A stretch of DNA of 64,000 nt from positions 62,001 through 126,000 of the forward strand of contig NZ_JAGEPF010000014.1 of the NCBI RefSeq assembly GCF_017573465.1, read 5' to 3'. The position numbers and the translations under genes were made by a program. Shown here in pieces: positions 1 through 7,971 of the stretch. The stretch comes from Actinomadura violacea (GTDB taxonomy: Bacteria; Actinomycetota; Actinomycetes; Streptosporangiales; Streptosporangiaceae). Numbering within the stretch: the stretch's first letter is position 1; every line of letters starts with the position of its first letter. Under the pieces are notes generated by a model. That model was not told the origin of the DNA. It ran no database searches and saw only the letters and a program-made list of their open reading frames with translations.

Positions 1-215
1 TCGTGGTCACGTCCGGCAAGGACCGGATCTGGTCGTCGGGGGAGTGCCGCAAGAGCGGGTCCGGAAAGCAGACGCTGCGCCGCGGCATCCCGTACACCGC
101 GGCCGTCGCCTGGGACCGTCGACGCGGCTGCGGCGGCGCGCCGGCCCGTCCCGGAACCTACGTCGCGAAGCTCAAGGGCGGCAAGGCGGCCAAGCGCGTG
201 TTCCACCTGCACTGA
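1..215 (+). CDS. C-terminal end of a protein with a possible BsuPI-like beta domain (5' end outside window)
   Basis: Only the last 70 or so codons are present, ending at the TGA at 213-215. The visible residues hold a tryptophan-containing strand (WSSGECRKSG), a second WDRRRGCGG segment and a terminal PGTYVAKLKGG stretch. This order (W...s / W / PGtY) resembles the immunoglobulin-like BsuPI/proteinase-inhibitor fold, but that is a weak pattern match. Two cysteines could form a disulfide, as in an exported domain. The last five codons plus 2 nt are repeated downstream as a 17-bp tandem repeat. The protein's N-terminus and full function cannot be judged here. Confidence 0.6.
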   Translation, partial: VVTSGKDRIWSSGECRKSGSGKQTLRRGIPYTAAVAWDRRRGCGGAPARPGTYVAKLKGGKAAKRVFHLH

Positions 216-266
216 TCTTCCACCTGCACTGATCTTCCACCTGCACTGATCTTCCGCCTGCGCCGA
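201..266. repeat. 17-bp tandem repeat copying the end of the upstream gene
   Basis: The unit TTCCACCTGCACTGATC occurs at 201-217, 218-234 and 235-251, followed by a degenerate copy (TTCCGCCTGCGCCGA) at 252-266. The first copy encodes the final residues and stop codon of the upstream gene, so the repeats duplicate a stop codon and the immediate 3' flank. Slippage or unequal recombination is the simplest origin. Confidence 0.95.
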
Positions 267-279
267 CCGCGCGCGGGGA

Positions 280-1362
280 TCACACGTAGCGTTCGAGGAT
301 CGACGACTCGGCGAGCCGCGACAGGCCCTCGCGGACGCTGCGGGCGCGGGACTCGCCGACCCCGCCGACGGCCTGGAGGTCGTCGATGCTGGCGGCGAGG
401 AGCTTCTGCAGCCCGCCGAAGTGCTCGACGAGCCGCTCGACGACCATGCTGGGCAGCCGCGGCACCTTCGCCAGCAGCCGGAACCCCTTCGGGCTGACCG
501 GCAGGTCGAGGGCGTCGGGCCCGGCGAACCCCATCACCTCGGCGACCGTCGACAGGTCGAGCAGCTCGTTGGCCGACAGCGTGTCCAGCGCGGACAGGAT
601 CGCCGACACGCCGCGGGCGCGGGTGTCGTCCGACGGGTAGTCGCGGACGATCAGCTCCCGGTCGACGTCGACGCCGGAGACCAGCTCGTCCAGCTGCAGC
701 GAGAGCAGCCGGCCGTCGGTGCCGAGCTCGACGACGTAGCCCTCGATCTCGTCGGCGATGCGGCGCACCATCTCCAGGCGCTGCACGACGGCGCTGACGT
801 CGCGGACGGTGACGAGGTCCTCGATCTCCAGCGCGGACAGCGTCCCGGACACCTCGTCGAGCCGCAGCTTGTAGCGCTCGAGGGTGGCGAGGGCCTGGTT
901 GGCCTTGGACAGGATCGCGGCCGAGTCCTCCAGGACGTAGCGGATGCCGTCCAGGTAGAGGGCGATGATCCGCATCGACTGGCTGACCGAGATGACCGGG
1001 TGCGGCGTCTGGCGGGCGACGCGCTCGGCGGTGCGGTGCCGGGTGCCCGACTCCTCGGTGGGGATGGTGGAGTCCGGCACGAGGTGGACGGCGGCGCGCA
1101 CGATGTGCGAGTGGTCGTTGTCCAGCACGATCGCGCCGTCCATCTTGGCCAGCTCGCGCAGCCGCGTGGCGGAGAACTCGACGTCGAGTTCGAAGCCGCC
1201 CGAGCACAGGTCCTCGACGGCCTTGTCGTAGCCGAGGACGATCAGCCCGCCGGTGTGCCCCCGCAGGATGCGCTCCAGGCCGTCGCGGATCTGCGTGCCC
1301 GGGGCCACCGCGGCGAGCGTGGCGCGGCGTCGTTCGTCATGAGCCTTGTCGTGTTCTGGCAC
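280..1362 (-). CDS. disA: DNA integrity scanning protein DisA, diadenylate cyclase
   Basis: DisA condenses two ATP into the second messenger c-di-AMP and senses branched DNA. The 360-residue length is normal. The N-terminal DAC domain shows the catalytic DGA motif (residues 75-77) and the RHR motif (108-110, in SGTRHRTAERVA). A helical linker follows. The C-terminus carries a helix-hairpin-helix DNA-binding region (VGGVGESRARSVREGL). The start is GTG at 1362, preceded by a G-rich ribosome site. It lies 113 nt downstream of radA on the same strand, the common actinobacterial radA-disA order. RadA is known to bind and restrain DisA in mycobacteria, so co-expression fits. Confidence 0.96.
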   Translation of the reverse strand: MPEHDKAHDERRRATLAAVAPGTQIRDGLERILRGHTGGLIVLGYDKAVEDLCSGGFELDVEFSATRLRELAKMDGAIVLDNDHSHIVRAAVHLVPDSTIPTEESGTRHRTAERVARQTPHPVISVSQSMRIIALYLDGIRYVLEDSAAILSKANQALATLERYKLRLDEVSGTLSALEIEDLVTVRDVSAVVQRLEMVRRIADEIEGYVVELGTDGRLLSLQLDELVSGVDVDRELIVRDYPSDDTRARGVSAILSALDTLSANELLDLSTVAEVMGFAGPDALDLPVSPKGFRLLAKVPRLPSMVVERLVEHFGGLQKLLAASIDDLQAVGGVGESRARSVREGLSRLAESSILERYV

Positions 1363-1475
1363 CTGGCCCCCGGAGGTCGCTGGACGGCGTCAGTTTACCG
1401 AGGAGGGCGGCGGCCCGGTTCCTCCCCTGGTCGCATCCGTGCGGCGCGTGCCGTAATACTCTCGCCCTACCCGCG

Positions 1476-2909
1476 TCATGGCGCGGTAAAGGCGACCTGG
1501 AGCGCCTGCTGCAGGCTGTCGACCTCCATCACCTTCATGCCCTCGTAGCTGCTGAGCTGCGGGTCGGCGCGCTTGAGCGGCGATCCGTCGGCGAGCTCCA
1601 GGGACCCGCGCGGGACGACGGCGTGCTTGAACCCGAGCCGCGCCGCCTCGGCGAGGCGCCGCTGCACGCCGGGGACGACGCGGACCTCCCCGGCGAGGCC
1701 GACCTCGCCGAGCGCGATGAGGCTGCTCGACAGCGCCTGCTCGACGGTGGACCCGGCGACGGCGAGGCCGAGCGCGAGGTCGACGGAGGTCTCGGCGAGC
1801 CGGACGCCGCCGACGGTGGAGACGTAGACGTCCTGCTCGTGCATGGAGATCTTGCAGCGCTGGGCGAGGACGGCCAGCACCATCGCGACGCGGGAGGTGT
1901 CGAGGCCGGACGTGGCGCGCCGCGGCGAGGGCAGGTGCGACTTGGCGACGAGCGCCTGGACCTCCGCGACGAGCGGCCGGCGGCCCTCCAGCGTGACGGT
2001 GACGCAGGTGCCCGGGACGGGCTCCTCGCGGCGGGTGAGGAACAGGCCGCTCGGGTCTGGCAGCCCGACGATCCCGACCTCCGACAGGTCGAAGCAGCCG
2101 AGCTCGTCGGTCGGGCCATAGCGGTTCTTCACGGCGCGGATCATCCGGAGCCGGGAGTGCCGGTCGCCCTCGAAGTAGAGGACGACGTCGACGAGGTGCT
2201 CCAGCAGCCGGGGGCCCGCGATCGCGCCGTCCTTGGTGACGTGGCCGACGAGCACGACGGTGATGCCGCGCTCCTTGGCGATCCTGATCAGGTTGGCGGC
2301 GACCTCGCGGATCTGGGTGACGCCGCCGGGCGCGCCGTCGACCTCGGACGTCCCGATCGTCTGGATGGAGTCGACCACGAGCAGCGCGGGCTCGACGGTG
2401 TCGACGTGCCCGAGGACGGCCGACAGCTCCGTCTCGGCGGCCAGGTACAGGTGGTCGGTGATCGCGCCGACGCGGTCGGCGCGCAGCCTGACCTGCTCCG
2501 CGGACTCCTCCCCGGTGACGTACAGGACGCGCTTGGCGGGCGCGTTGCGGGGGATCTCCGGCGGCGTCGACGCCAGCGCCGCGACCTCCAGCAGCAGCGT
2601 GGACTTGCCGATGCCGGGCTCGCCCGCGAGCAGCAGCACGGCCCCGGGCACGATGCCGCCGCCGAGCACGCGGTCGAGCTCGTCCAGCCCGGTGGGCCTG
2701 GTCTGCGCGTTCTGGACGTCGACCTGCCCGATCGGCTTGGCCGGCGTGCTGACGGGCCCGGCGGACACGACCCGCGCGGGGGTGGCGGAGGCCGCCTCGG
2801 TGACCGTGCCCCACGTCTGGCACTCGCCGCAGCGCCCCACCCACTTCGAGGTCTGCCAGCCGCATTCGGAGCAGCGGTAGGCAGCCTTCGCCGTCTTCGC
2901 CTTCGCCAT
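1476..2909 (-). CDS. radA: DNA repair protein RadA/Sms
   Basis: RadA is a RecA-related, hexameric helicase-type ATPase that drives branch migration during recombinational repair. The 477-residue protein has the diagnostic N-terminal C4 zinc finger (Cys13, Cys16, Cys27, Cys30), a Walker A motif GEPGIGKST at about 96-104, the RadA-specific KNRYG motif near residue 260, and a C-terminal Lon-protease-like domain. Start ATG 2909 is 8 nt from a TAGAGT -10 box and lacks a clear ribosome site, so the mRNA is probably leaderless. disA follows on the same strand. Confidence 0.97.
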   Translation of the reverse strand: MAKAKTAKAAYRCSECGWQTSKWVGRCGECQTWGTVTEAASATPARVVSAGPVSTPAKPIGQVDVQNAQTRPTGLDELDRVLGGGIVPGAVLLLAGEPGIGKSTLLLEVAALASTPPEIPRNAPAKRVLYVTGEESAEQVRLRADRVGAITDHLYLAAETELSAVLGHVDTVEPALLVVDSIQTIGTSEVDGAPGGVTQIREVAANLIRIAKERGITVVLVGHVTKDGAIAGPRLLEHLVDVVLYFEGDRHSRLRMIRAVKNRYGPTDELGCFDLSEVGIVGLPDPSGLFLTRREEPVPGTCVTVTLEGRRPLVAEVQALVAKSHLPSPRRATSGLDTSRVAMVLAVLAQRCKISMHEQDVYVSTVGGVRLAETSVDLALGLAVAGSTVEQALSSSLIALGEVGLAGEVRVVPGVQRRLAEAARLGFKHAVVPRGSLELADGSPLKRADPQLSSYEGMKVMEVDSLQQALQVAFTAP

Positions 2910-2917
2910 GGCCCGAG

Positions 2918-2923
2918 ACTCTA
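2918..2923 (-). promoter_or_regulatory. -10 box of radA (probable leaderless start)
   Basis: TAGAGT on the minus strand fits TANNNT and ends 8 nt before the ATG of radA. That puts the transcription start at or next to the start codon. No Shine-Dalgarno sequence is visible. Confidence 0.55.
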
Positions 2924-2942
2924 GGGCCCGCCGCCGACAGTT

Positions 2943-4001
2943 CTAGGCGGTCGTGCTCTTGCGGGCGCGTTCGATGAGGTCGCCGAGGTGGTCGGAGACG
3001 ACGCTGGGGCGTTCGAGCATGGCCATGTGGCCGGCGGTGGGGATGACCTCCAGGCGCGCGGACGGCACGCATCCGGCGATCTTGAGGCTGTGCTCGACGG
3101 GGGTGAGCATGTCGTTCTCCGCGCCGATGACCAGGGTGTCGGCGGCGCCGAGGGCGGCGCAGTCGCTGATCACCTCGGTCGTGATCATCGAGTGGAAGAA
3201 GTCGATGAGGGCGTCCATCCGGGTGTCGGTCATCATCTGCTCGGCGAACGCGACGGCGGCGGGGCTGGCGTCGGGGCCGTAGGCGATCAGGTCGAGGATC
3301 AGCGTGGAGCCGTCCCGGCCGAGGTGGCGGACCTTCTCGATGCCGGCGGAGCCGGCGCCGAGGGCGCGCAGGGCGCGCGGCAGGACGCGCTGGGTGGAGC
3401 GGGCGACGAGGGCCGGCATGCCGAGGGTGACCTCGCCGAGGCCGCCGGAGGAGGTGCACAGCAGCCCGGTCGCGGCGATCTTGGAGCCGATCAGGCCGGC
3501 GTTGGCGTCGGCGTACCGCATGGTGGTCATGCCGCCCATGGAGTGGCCGACGAGGACGACGGGGGTGCCGGCGGGGACGGTCGCGTCGATGACGGCGGAC
3601 AGGTCGGCCGCGAGCCGGTCGAGGCTGTAGCCGTCGCGGGCGCCGCCGTCGGAGCGGCCGTGGCCGCGCTGGTCCCAGAAGACGAGCCGGCCGAGGCCGC
3701 GCAGCGCCTTGCGCTGGAAGTGCCAGGAGTCCTGGGTGAGGGTCCAGCCGTGCGAGAACACGACGGCGAGGTCGGTGCGGTCCTCGCCGTCGACCTCGGC
3801 GTACAGCCGGGTGCCGTCGTCGGCGCGGACGGGGACGGGGCGGCCGCGCAGCGAGCCGAACGGCTCGCCGGCGTAGGGGTCGGGCCGCAGCTGGAGGCGG
3901 CGGACGGCGCGGCGCTGCAGGGCCAGTCCGGCTCCGGCGCCGGCTCCGGCGAGCGCGGCGGCGGCGATCACATTGCGGCTCGTCCTGGCGGCACGGCCCA
4001 T
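2943..4001 (-). CDS. alpha/beta hydrolase with N-terminal membrane anchor
   Basis: The protein has an N-terminal hydrophobic, Ala/Gly-rich segment (about residues 8-28) that could anchor or export it, followed by an alpha/beta hydrolase fold. Visible landmarks are an oxyanion-type FSHGW, the DQRGHGRSD strand-loop, the nucleophile elbow GHSMGG with Ser as nucleophile, an acid-containing IGAENDMLTP and the terminal histidine in PTAGHMAML. The start chosen is ATG 4001, because GGAGG lies 7-8 nt upstream; an in-frame start at 4112 would add a low-quality 37-residue leader. It ends 33 nt before radA and may be co-transcribed. The substrate is unknown. Confidence 0.9.
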   Translation of the reverse strand: MGRAARTSRNVIAAAALAGAGAGAGLALQRRAVRRLQLRPDPYAGEPFGSLRGRPVPVRADDGTRLYAEVDGEDRTDLAVVFSHGWTLTQDSWHFQRKALRGLGRLVFWDQRGHGRSDGGARDGYSLDRLAADLSAVIDATVPAGTPVVLVGHSMGGMTTMRYADANAGLIGSKIAATGLLCTSSGGLGEVTLGMPALVARSTQRVLPRALRALGAGSAGIEKVRHLGRDGSTLILDLIAYGPDASPAAVAFAEQMMTDTRMDALIDFFHSMITTEVISDCAALGAADTLVIGAENDMLTPVEHSLKIAGCVPSARLEVIPTAGHMAMLERPSVVSDHLGDLIERARKSTTA

Positions 4002-4158
4002 GGCCGGTTCCTCCGTTCCTCGGGGGTGGACGCCGGTCCGCGGGCGCGGGGCGGCGTCGCGGCGCGTGGCGCCGTGGTGCGTACGGCGCCAATTGTTGTA
4101 CGCGGCATCCAAGAGTGGCCACAGGGGGGCGGCGACTGTGACCGACTCGTCAGTAACC

Positions 4159-4857
4159 TCAGGCGCAACGCCACCACAGATTGACGGCGTAGTCCACTTC
4201 CAGCCCGGAATGCCCGCGCAGGAACTCCTCGGCGAGCTCGGCGGGGAACTCGATCCGCAGCACGGCCGCCAGGTCGTCGCGGCTCCCGAACGACCACCGG
4301 ATCATGAGCGGCTCGCGGGTGAAGCCGCGCCGCGTCCAGAACCGCTCGACCGCGTCCGGGTCGTACTTCGGCAGCCCGCGCCGGAACCAGCGGCCGAACG
4401 TGGACCGGGTCGCGTCGTTGTCGATGACGAAGACCGCGCCGCCGCGCCGCACGACCCGCTCCAGCTCGGCGAGGCCCGGCTCGCAGCCCGGCCCGAAGAA
4501 GTACGCCCATCGCACGTGCACGACGTCCACCGACGCGTCCGGCAGCGGGAGCGCCTGCGCCGCGCCGACGCGCACCGTGACGTTGGGCAGGTCGCGGACG
4601 CGGCGCGCCGCCGCCCCGGCGAGGCCCGCGTGCGGCTCGACGCCGATCACCCGGTCCGCCTCCGCGGCGAAATGGGGCAGGTGGAAGCCGGTGCCGCAGC
4701 CGAGGTCCAGCACGGTCGCGCCGTTCCACGGCCGGATGGCGCGCATCGCCGCGTCCAGCACGCCGTCGGGGTCCACCGCGCGGTTCTCCAGCTCGTAGAC
4801 CTGCGGGGAGTTCCAGATGTTCGGGCTCGGCACGGCGCCCGGCGCGATCTCGGCCAC
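4159..4857 (-). CDS. class I SAM-dependent methyltransferase (type 11)
   Basis: The 232-residue protein has a Rossmann methyltransferase core: motif I VLDLGCGTGFHLP (about 48-60), the acidic end of strand 2 in VIGVEPHAGL, a motif II-like ALPLPDASVDVVHV, and a post-motif with an unusual aromatic RWAYFFGPG. No substrate-specific domain is visible. The start is GTG 4857. A TACGCT -10 box (4866-4871) lies only 8 nt upstream, suggesting a leaderless transcript. It is divided from the hydrolase downstream by 157 nt with no evident gene. The acceptor (small molecule, lipid or protein) cannot be inferred. Confidence 0.9.
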   Translation of the reverse strand: MAEIAPGAVPSPNIWNSPQVYELENRAVDPDGVLDAAMRAIRPWNGATVLDLGCGTGFHLPHFAAEADRVIGVEPHAGLAGAAARRVRDLPNVTVRVGAAQALPLPDASVDVVHVRWAYFFGPGCEPGLAELERVVRRGGAVFVIDNDATRSTFGRWFRRGLPKYDPDAVERFWTRRGFTREPLMIRWSFGSRDDLAAVLRIEFPAELAEEFLRGHSGLEVDYAVNLWWRCA

Positions 4858-4865
4858 GCGAACAG

Positions 4866-4871
4866 AGCGTA
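4866..4871 (-). promoter_or_regulatory. -10 box of the methyltransferase gene
   Basis: TACGCT (minus strand) fits TANNNT, 8 nt from the GTG start. There is no ribosome-binding sequence between them. Confidence 0.5.
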
Positions 4872-4919
4872 GCCGCGGCTTCGGACATCCGGCGCCGCGC
4901 CGGGAGGTGCGCAGGCCGG

Positions 4920-5474
4920 TCAGCCTTGCGGGACGCCGATGATGGCGGCGATCAGCGCTCCGGGAACGGCGGCCAGGACGAAGGCCGGGACGGCCAGGGC
5001 CGTAGGGACGGTGATGAACAGCAATGCGGGCGAGAACAGCGTCTGCCAGAAGGGCTGCAGGCCGGGACGCCTGCCGTTCGCGACCCAGAACCGGCGCTGC
5101 GGCCGCGCCTTGGAGCCCTCATAGGAGCAGAAGCGCGTGCCGGTCAGCGTCCGCCCCGCGGCGTTGACGTGGACATAGCGCTGCTGCCAGTTGGTCTCGA
5201 GCTTTCCCGCCGGCCGGTAGACCCGGACGGTCTTGCTGTACTCGGCCTTGACGAGCCCTCCGCCGAAGGCACGCAGCCGCTCCCACGCCATCACTCCCGT
5301 GACATAGGCGAGCAAGCCGCACAGCGCTCCCGCGCCGAGGGCCGCGCCTCCGGCGACCGCCAGGCTCCACCCGCCGACGATGGCCACGGCGATGAAGTAC
5401 GACGCCAGCGCCGCCCAACCCGCCCATCGCGCGGTCCGCCGCCTGTCGTGCGACCGCTTGCCGACCGGGACCAC
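4920..5474 (-). CDS. small integral membrane protein, function unknown
   Basis: I do not recognise a family. Starting from GTG 5474 the protein has 184 residues. A basic N-terminus is followed by two adjacent transmembrane helices (about 20-65), a soluble middle part rich in aromatic and basic residues (KTVRVYRPAGKLETNWQQRY), and two hydrophobic helices near the C-terminus. The frame stays open to an ATG at 5663, but that added 63-residue stretch has poorer GC3, so I judge it non-coding. It is the outermost gene of the minus-strand group and diverges from the isomerase gene on the other strand. Confidence 0.65.
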   Translation of the reverse strand: MVPVGKRSHDRRRTARWAGWAALASYFIAVAIVGGWSLAVAGGAALGAGALCGLLAYVTGVMAWERLRAFGGGLVKAEYSKTVRVYRPAGKLETNWQQRYVHVNAAGRTLTGTRFCSYEGSKARPQRRFWVANGRRPGLQPFWQTLFSPALLFITVPTALAVPAFVLAAVPGALIAAIIGVPQG

Positions 5475-5709
5475 CCCGACATTCTGCTCCGAAGATCGTC
5501 CTCGGACCAGGGGCGTAGCCGTGCGGACTTGGCCGGCCGCCGGGACGGCCGCCTCCCGGCGCCCCGCGCAAAGCGCGGACAGGGTGGGGGCAAAGCAGCG
5601 CGGATCACTCGGGGCGAGGGTTTCATCACCGGCGCGGGCGCATAGGCTCTCCTTTACGAACACTGCCTCTCATGGACCCAGCCGAGCGATCATTCCTGGC
5701 GAGGAAGCC

Positions 5710-6594
5710 TTGACCCCGCAGCACAACGGCTCCTACACACCGGCCCTGCGCGTGCCGGACGCACCGATCACGCTGTCCACCGCGTCGGTCTATCCCGAGA
5801 AGGTGCCGAGCGCCTTCGAGATCGCCGCACTGCTCGGCTACGACGGCATCGAGGTCATGGTGTCCACGGACGCCTCCTCGCAGGACCTCAACGTGCTGCG
5901 CCGCCTGTCGGACTACCACCAGGTCCCGATCAAGTCGATCCACGCGCCCTGCCTGCTGCTCACCCAGCGGGTGTGGGGCCGCGAGCCGTGGGGCAAGCTC
6001 GTCCGCTCCAAGGAGGTCGCCGAGGAGCTCGGCGCCGACGTCGTGGTCGTCCACCCGCCGTTCCGCTGGCAGCGCGACTACGCCAAGGAGTTCGTCGAGG
6101 GCATCGCCCGCATGCAGGACGAGACGGACGTGCTGTTCGCGGTCGAGAACATGTTCCCGCTCAAGGCCCGCGGCGCCGAGGCCGGCATGTACCTGCCCGA
6201 CTGGAACCCCGTCGACCAGGACTACCCGTACGTCACGCTGGACCTGTCGCACACCGCCGTCTCCGGCTCCGACGCGCTCGGCATGGCCGCGGGCCTCGGC
6301 GACCGGCTCCGCCACGTCCACCTCGCCGACGGCGTCGGGATCACCAACAAGGACGAGCACCTCGTCCCCGGCCGCGGCAGCCAGCCGTGCGGGCCGATGC
6401 TGGAGACACTCGCCGAGTCGGGGTTCCGCGGGCACATCGTCCTGGAGGTCAACACGCGCCGCGCGTCGAGCCGCGCCGAGCGCATGGAGGACCTGGCCGA
6501 GGCGCTCGCGTTCGCCCGGCTGCACCTGGCCGCCGCCGACCACACCTGGCAGGTCACCTCGGGCGGGGAGGTCACCCGCCGGGGAGTCCGGTGA
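5710..6594 (+). CDS. sugar phosphate isomerase/epimerase (xylose-isomerase-like TIM barrel)
   Basis: The 294-residue protein belongs to the AP_endonuc_2/xylose-isomerase-like TIM barrel family. Metal-ligand positions are recognisable at barrel strand ends: IHAPC, VVVHPPFRW, VENMFPL (Glu), LDLSHTAVSGSD (Asp and His), HVHLADG and VLEVNTRRA (Glu). The start is TTG 5710, behind a GAGGAAG ribosome site; it opens with TPQHNGSYTP. Its position a few genes upstream of proC matches Rv0498 in the conserved actinobacterial block. The stop overlaps the TetR start (GTGA), so the two are translationally coupled. The physiological substrate is not known. Confidence 0.9.
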   Translation: MTPQHNGSYTPALRVPDAPITLSTASVYPEKVPSAFEIAALLGYDGIEVMVSTDASSQDLNVLRRLSDYHQVPIKSIHAPCLLLTQRVWGREPWGKLVRSKEVAEELGADVVVVHPPFRWQRDYAKEFVEGIARMQDETDVLFAVENMFPLKARGAEAGMYLPDWNPVDQDYPYVTLDLSHTAVSGSDALGMAAGLGDRLRHVHLADGVGITNKDEHLVPGRGSQPCGPMLETLAESGFRGHIVLEVNTRRASSRAERMEDLAEALAFARLHLAAADHTWQVTSGGEVTRRGVR

Positions 6595-7187
6595 CCGGCG
6601 CCCCGCGCGCGGGGACCGCGGGCCGGGGCCGCCGCCCCGGGCCGACCGAGACCCGCGAGGCGATCCTCGCCGAGGCGCGCGAGATGTTCGCCGACAAGGG
6701 CTACGACGGGACGTCGCTGCGCGCGATCGCCCGCGCCGCCGGCGTCGACCCGGCGCTCGTGCACCACTTCTTCGGGACGAAGGAGGGCGTGTTCGTCGAG
6801 GCCATGCGGTTCCCGGTGGACCCCTCCGTCGTGCTGCCGCGGCTGCTGTCGCTGCCGCGCGAGCGGCTCGGCGAGGCGATCGTCCGGACGTTCCTGCAGG
6901 TCTGGGGCGACGCGGACCGGCGCGCGCCGCTGCTGGCGATGCTGCGCTCGGCGATGACCAACGAGCGGGCGGCGGCGATGATGCGCGAGTTCGTGACGTC
7001 CGCGCTGCTCGGCCGGGCCGGCGCGGCGGGCGGCGACGTCCCGCACCTGAACATCCAGGCGGCGGTCGGGCAGATGATCGGCGTGATGATCCTGCGGTAC
7101 GTGCTGCGGGTCGAGCCGATGGCGTCGGCGGGCGAGGAGGAGCTGGTGGCGCTGGTCGCGCCGACCCTCCAGCGCTACCTGGACTGA
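6591..7187 (+). CDS. TetR-family transcriptional regulator
   Basis: The protein has 198 residues. The N-terminal HTH (about 22-68) has the typical TetR pattern: ILAEAREMFADKGYDGTSLR followed by the recognition helix region AAGVDPALVHHFFGTKEGVF. The C-terminal helical ligand domain is of the TetR_C_33-like type with VGQMIGVMILRYVLR near the end. The GTG start overlaps the preceding stop by 4 nt. It is followed after 52 nt by an ABC exporter operon whose promoter contains a 14-bp palindrome, so it most likely represses that exporter and responds to an exported compound. Confidence 0.93.
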   Translation: MTGAPRAGTAGRGRRPGPTETREAILAEAREMFADKGYDGTSLRAIARAAGVDPALVHHFFGTKEGVFVEAMRFPVDPSVVLPRLLSLPRERLGEAIVRTFLQVWGDADRRAPLLAMLRSAMTNERAAAMMREFVTSALLGRAGAAGGDVPHLNIQAAVGQMIGVMILRYVLRVEPMASAGEEELVALVAPTLQRYLD

Positions 7188-7204
7188 GGCCTTTCCCCAT
7201 CCCC

Positions 7205-7246
7205 TTGACCGGGCCCTCGCACGGACTTAAATTCATCACATGATGA
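7205..7246 (+). promoter_or_regulatory. promoter and TetR-type operator of the ABC exporter
   Basis: TTGACC (7205-7210), a 17-bp spacer and TAAATT (7228-7233) form a near-consensus promoter, 6 nt from ATG 7240, so the mRNA should be leaderless. A perfect inverted repeat TCATCA-CA-TGATGA occupies 7233-7246 and overlaps the -10 edge, the start point and the start codon. The neighbouring TetR gene makes it the obvious operator. Confidence 0.75.
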
Positions 7247-7971
7247 GTTCCAGTCCCGCCGTGCGCGTGCGGGACCTGCGGGTGGTGCGCGGCGGACGCG
7301 AGGTCCTGCACGGGCTGAGCTTCGACGTCCCGCGCGGCCGCGTCGTCGGGCTGCTCGGCCCGAGCGGCTGCGGCAAGACCACCGTGATGCGGGCGCTCGT
7401 CGGCGTCCAGATCGTCCGGAGCGGCCAGGTCACCGTGCTCGGCGAGGAAGCCGGGTCGCCCGGCCTGCGCGACCGCGTCGGCTACGCGACGCAGGCCCCC
7501 GCCGTCTACGGGGACCTGACCGTCGCCGAGAACCTGCGCTACTTCGCGTCCGTGCTGCGCGCGCCGCGCGGCGACGTCGACCGCGTCATCGAGGAGGTCG
7601 GCCTCACCGGCAACCGCGACCAGCCGGTCGGGACGCTGTCGGGCGGGCAGCACAGCCGCGCCAACCTCGCCGTCGCCCTGCTCGGCTCGCCCGAGCTGCT
7701 CGTCCTGGACGAGCCGACCGTCGGCCTCGACCCCGTCCTGCGCCGGGAGCTGTGGACGCTGTTCCGCGAGCTGGCCGGACGCGGCGTCACCCTGGTCGTG
7801 TCCAGCCACGTCATGGACGAGGCGGGCCGCACCGACCGGCTGCTGCTCATGCGCGAGGGCCGCATCCTCGCCGACGGCGCCCCCGCCGAGCTGCGCGAGC
7901 GCACCGGCGCCGCCGACCTCGAGGAGGCGTTCCTCCGCCTGATCGACGAGACCGCCGGGAGCCCCGCATGA
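7240..7971 (+). CDS. ABC transporter ATP-binding protein (ABC-2 exporter type)
   Basis: The 243-residue ATPase subunit contains Walker A GPSGCGKTT (about 43-51), the Q-loop in GYATQAPAVYG, the signature LSGGQ (about 137), Walker B LLVLDEPTVGLDP and the switch His in VVSSHVMDEA. It energises export by the permease encoded immediately downstream, whose ATG overlaps its stop. Tandem ATG codons occur at 7240 and 7243; the first lies on the transcription start predicted from the promoter. TetR control via the palindrome at 7233-7246 is likely. The cargo is unknown; drugs or lipophilic metabolites are typical for this class. Confidence 0.94.
   Translation: MMSSSPAVRVRDLRVVRGGREVLHGLSFDVPRGRVVGLLGPSGCGKTTVMRALVGVQIVRSGQVTVLGEEAGSPGLRDRVGYATQAPAVYGDLTVAENLRYFASVLRAPRGDVDRVIEEVGLTGNRDQPVGTLSGGQHSRANLAVALLGSPELLVLDEPTVGLDPVLRRELWTLFRELAGRGVTLVVSSHVMDEAGRTDRLLLMREGRILADGAPAELRERTGAADLEEAFLRLIDETAGSPA

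Noticed and set aside
1390..4122. 910-codon minus-strand frame overlapping radA and the hydrolase
   Set aside because: Out-of-frame shadow; Pro/Arg-rich low-complexity translation, no family features.
5626..5643. Mini-ORF (ATG CGC CCG CGC CGG TGA, minus strand) behind an AAAGGAG sequence
   Set aside because: Only five codons, no downstream coupled gene with a good start, and it falls between divergent genes; the ribosome-site match may be chance. It lacks the Cys run or longer peptide of known actinobacterial leader peptides.
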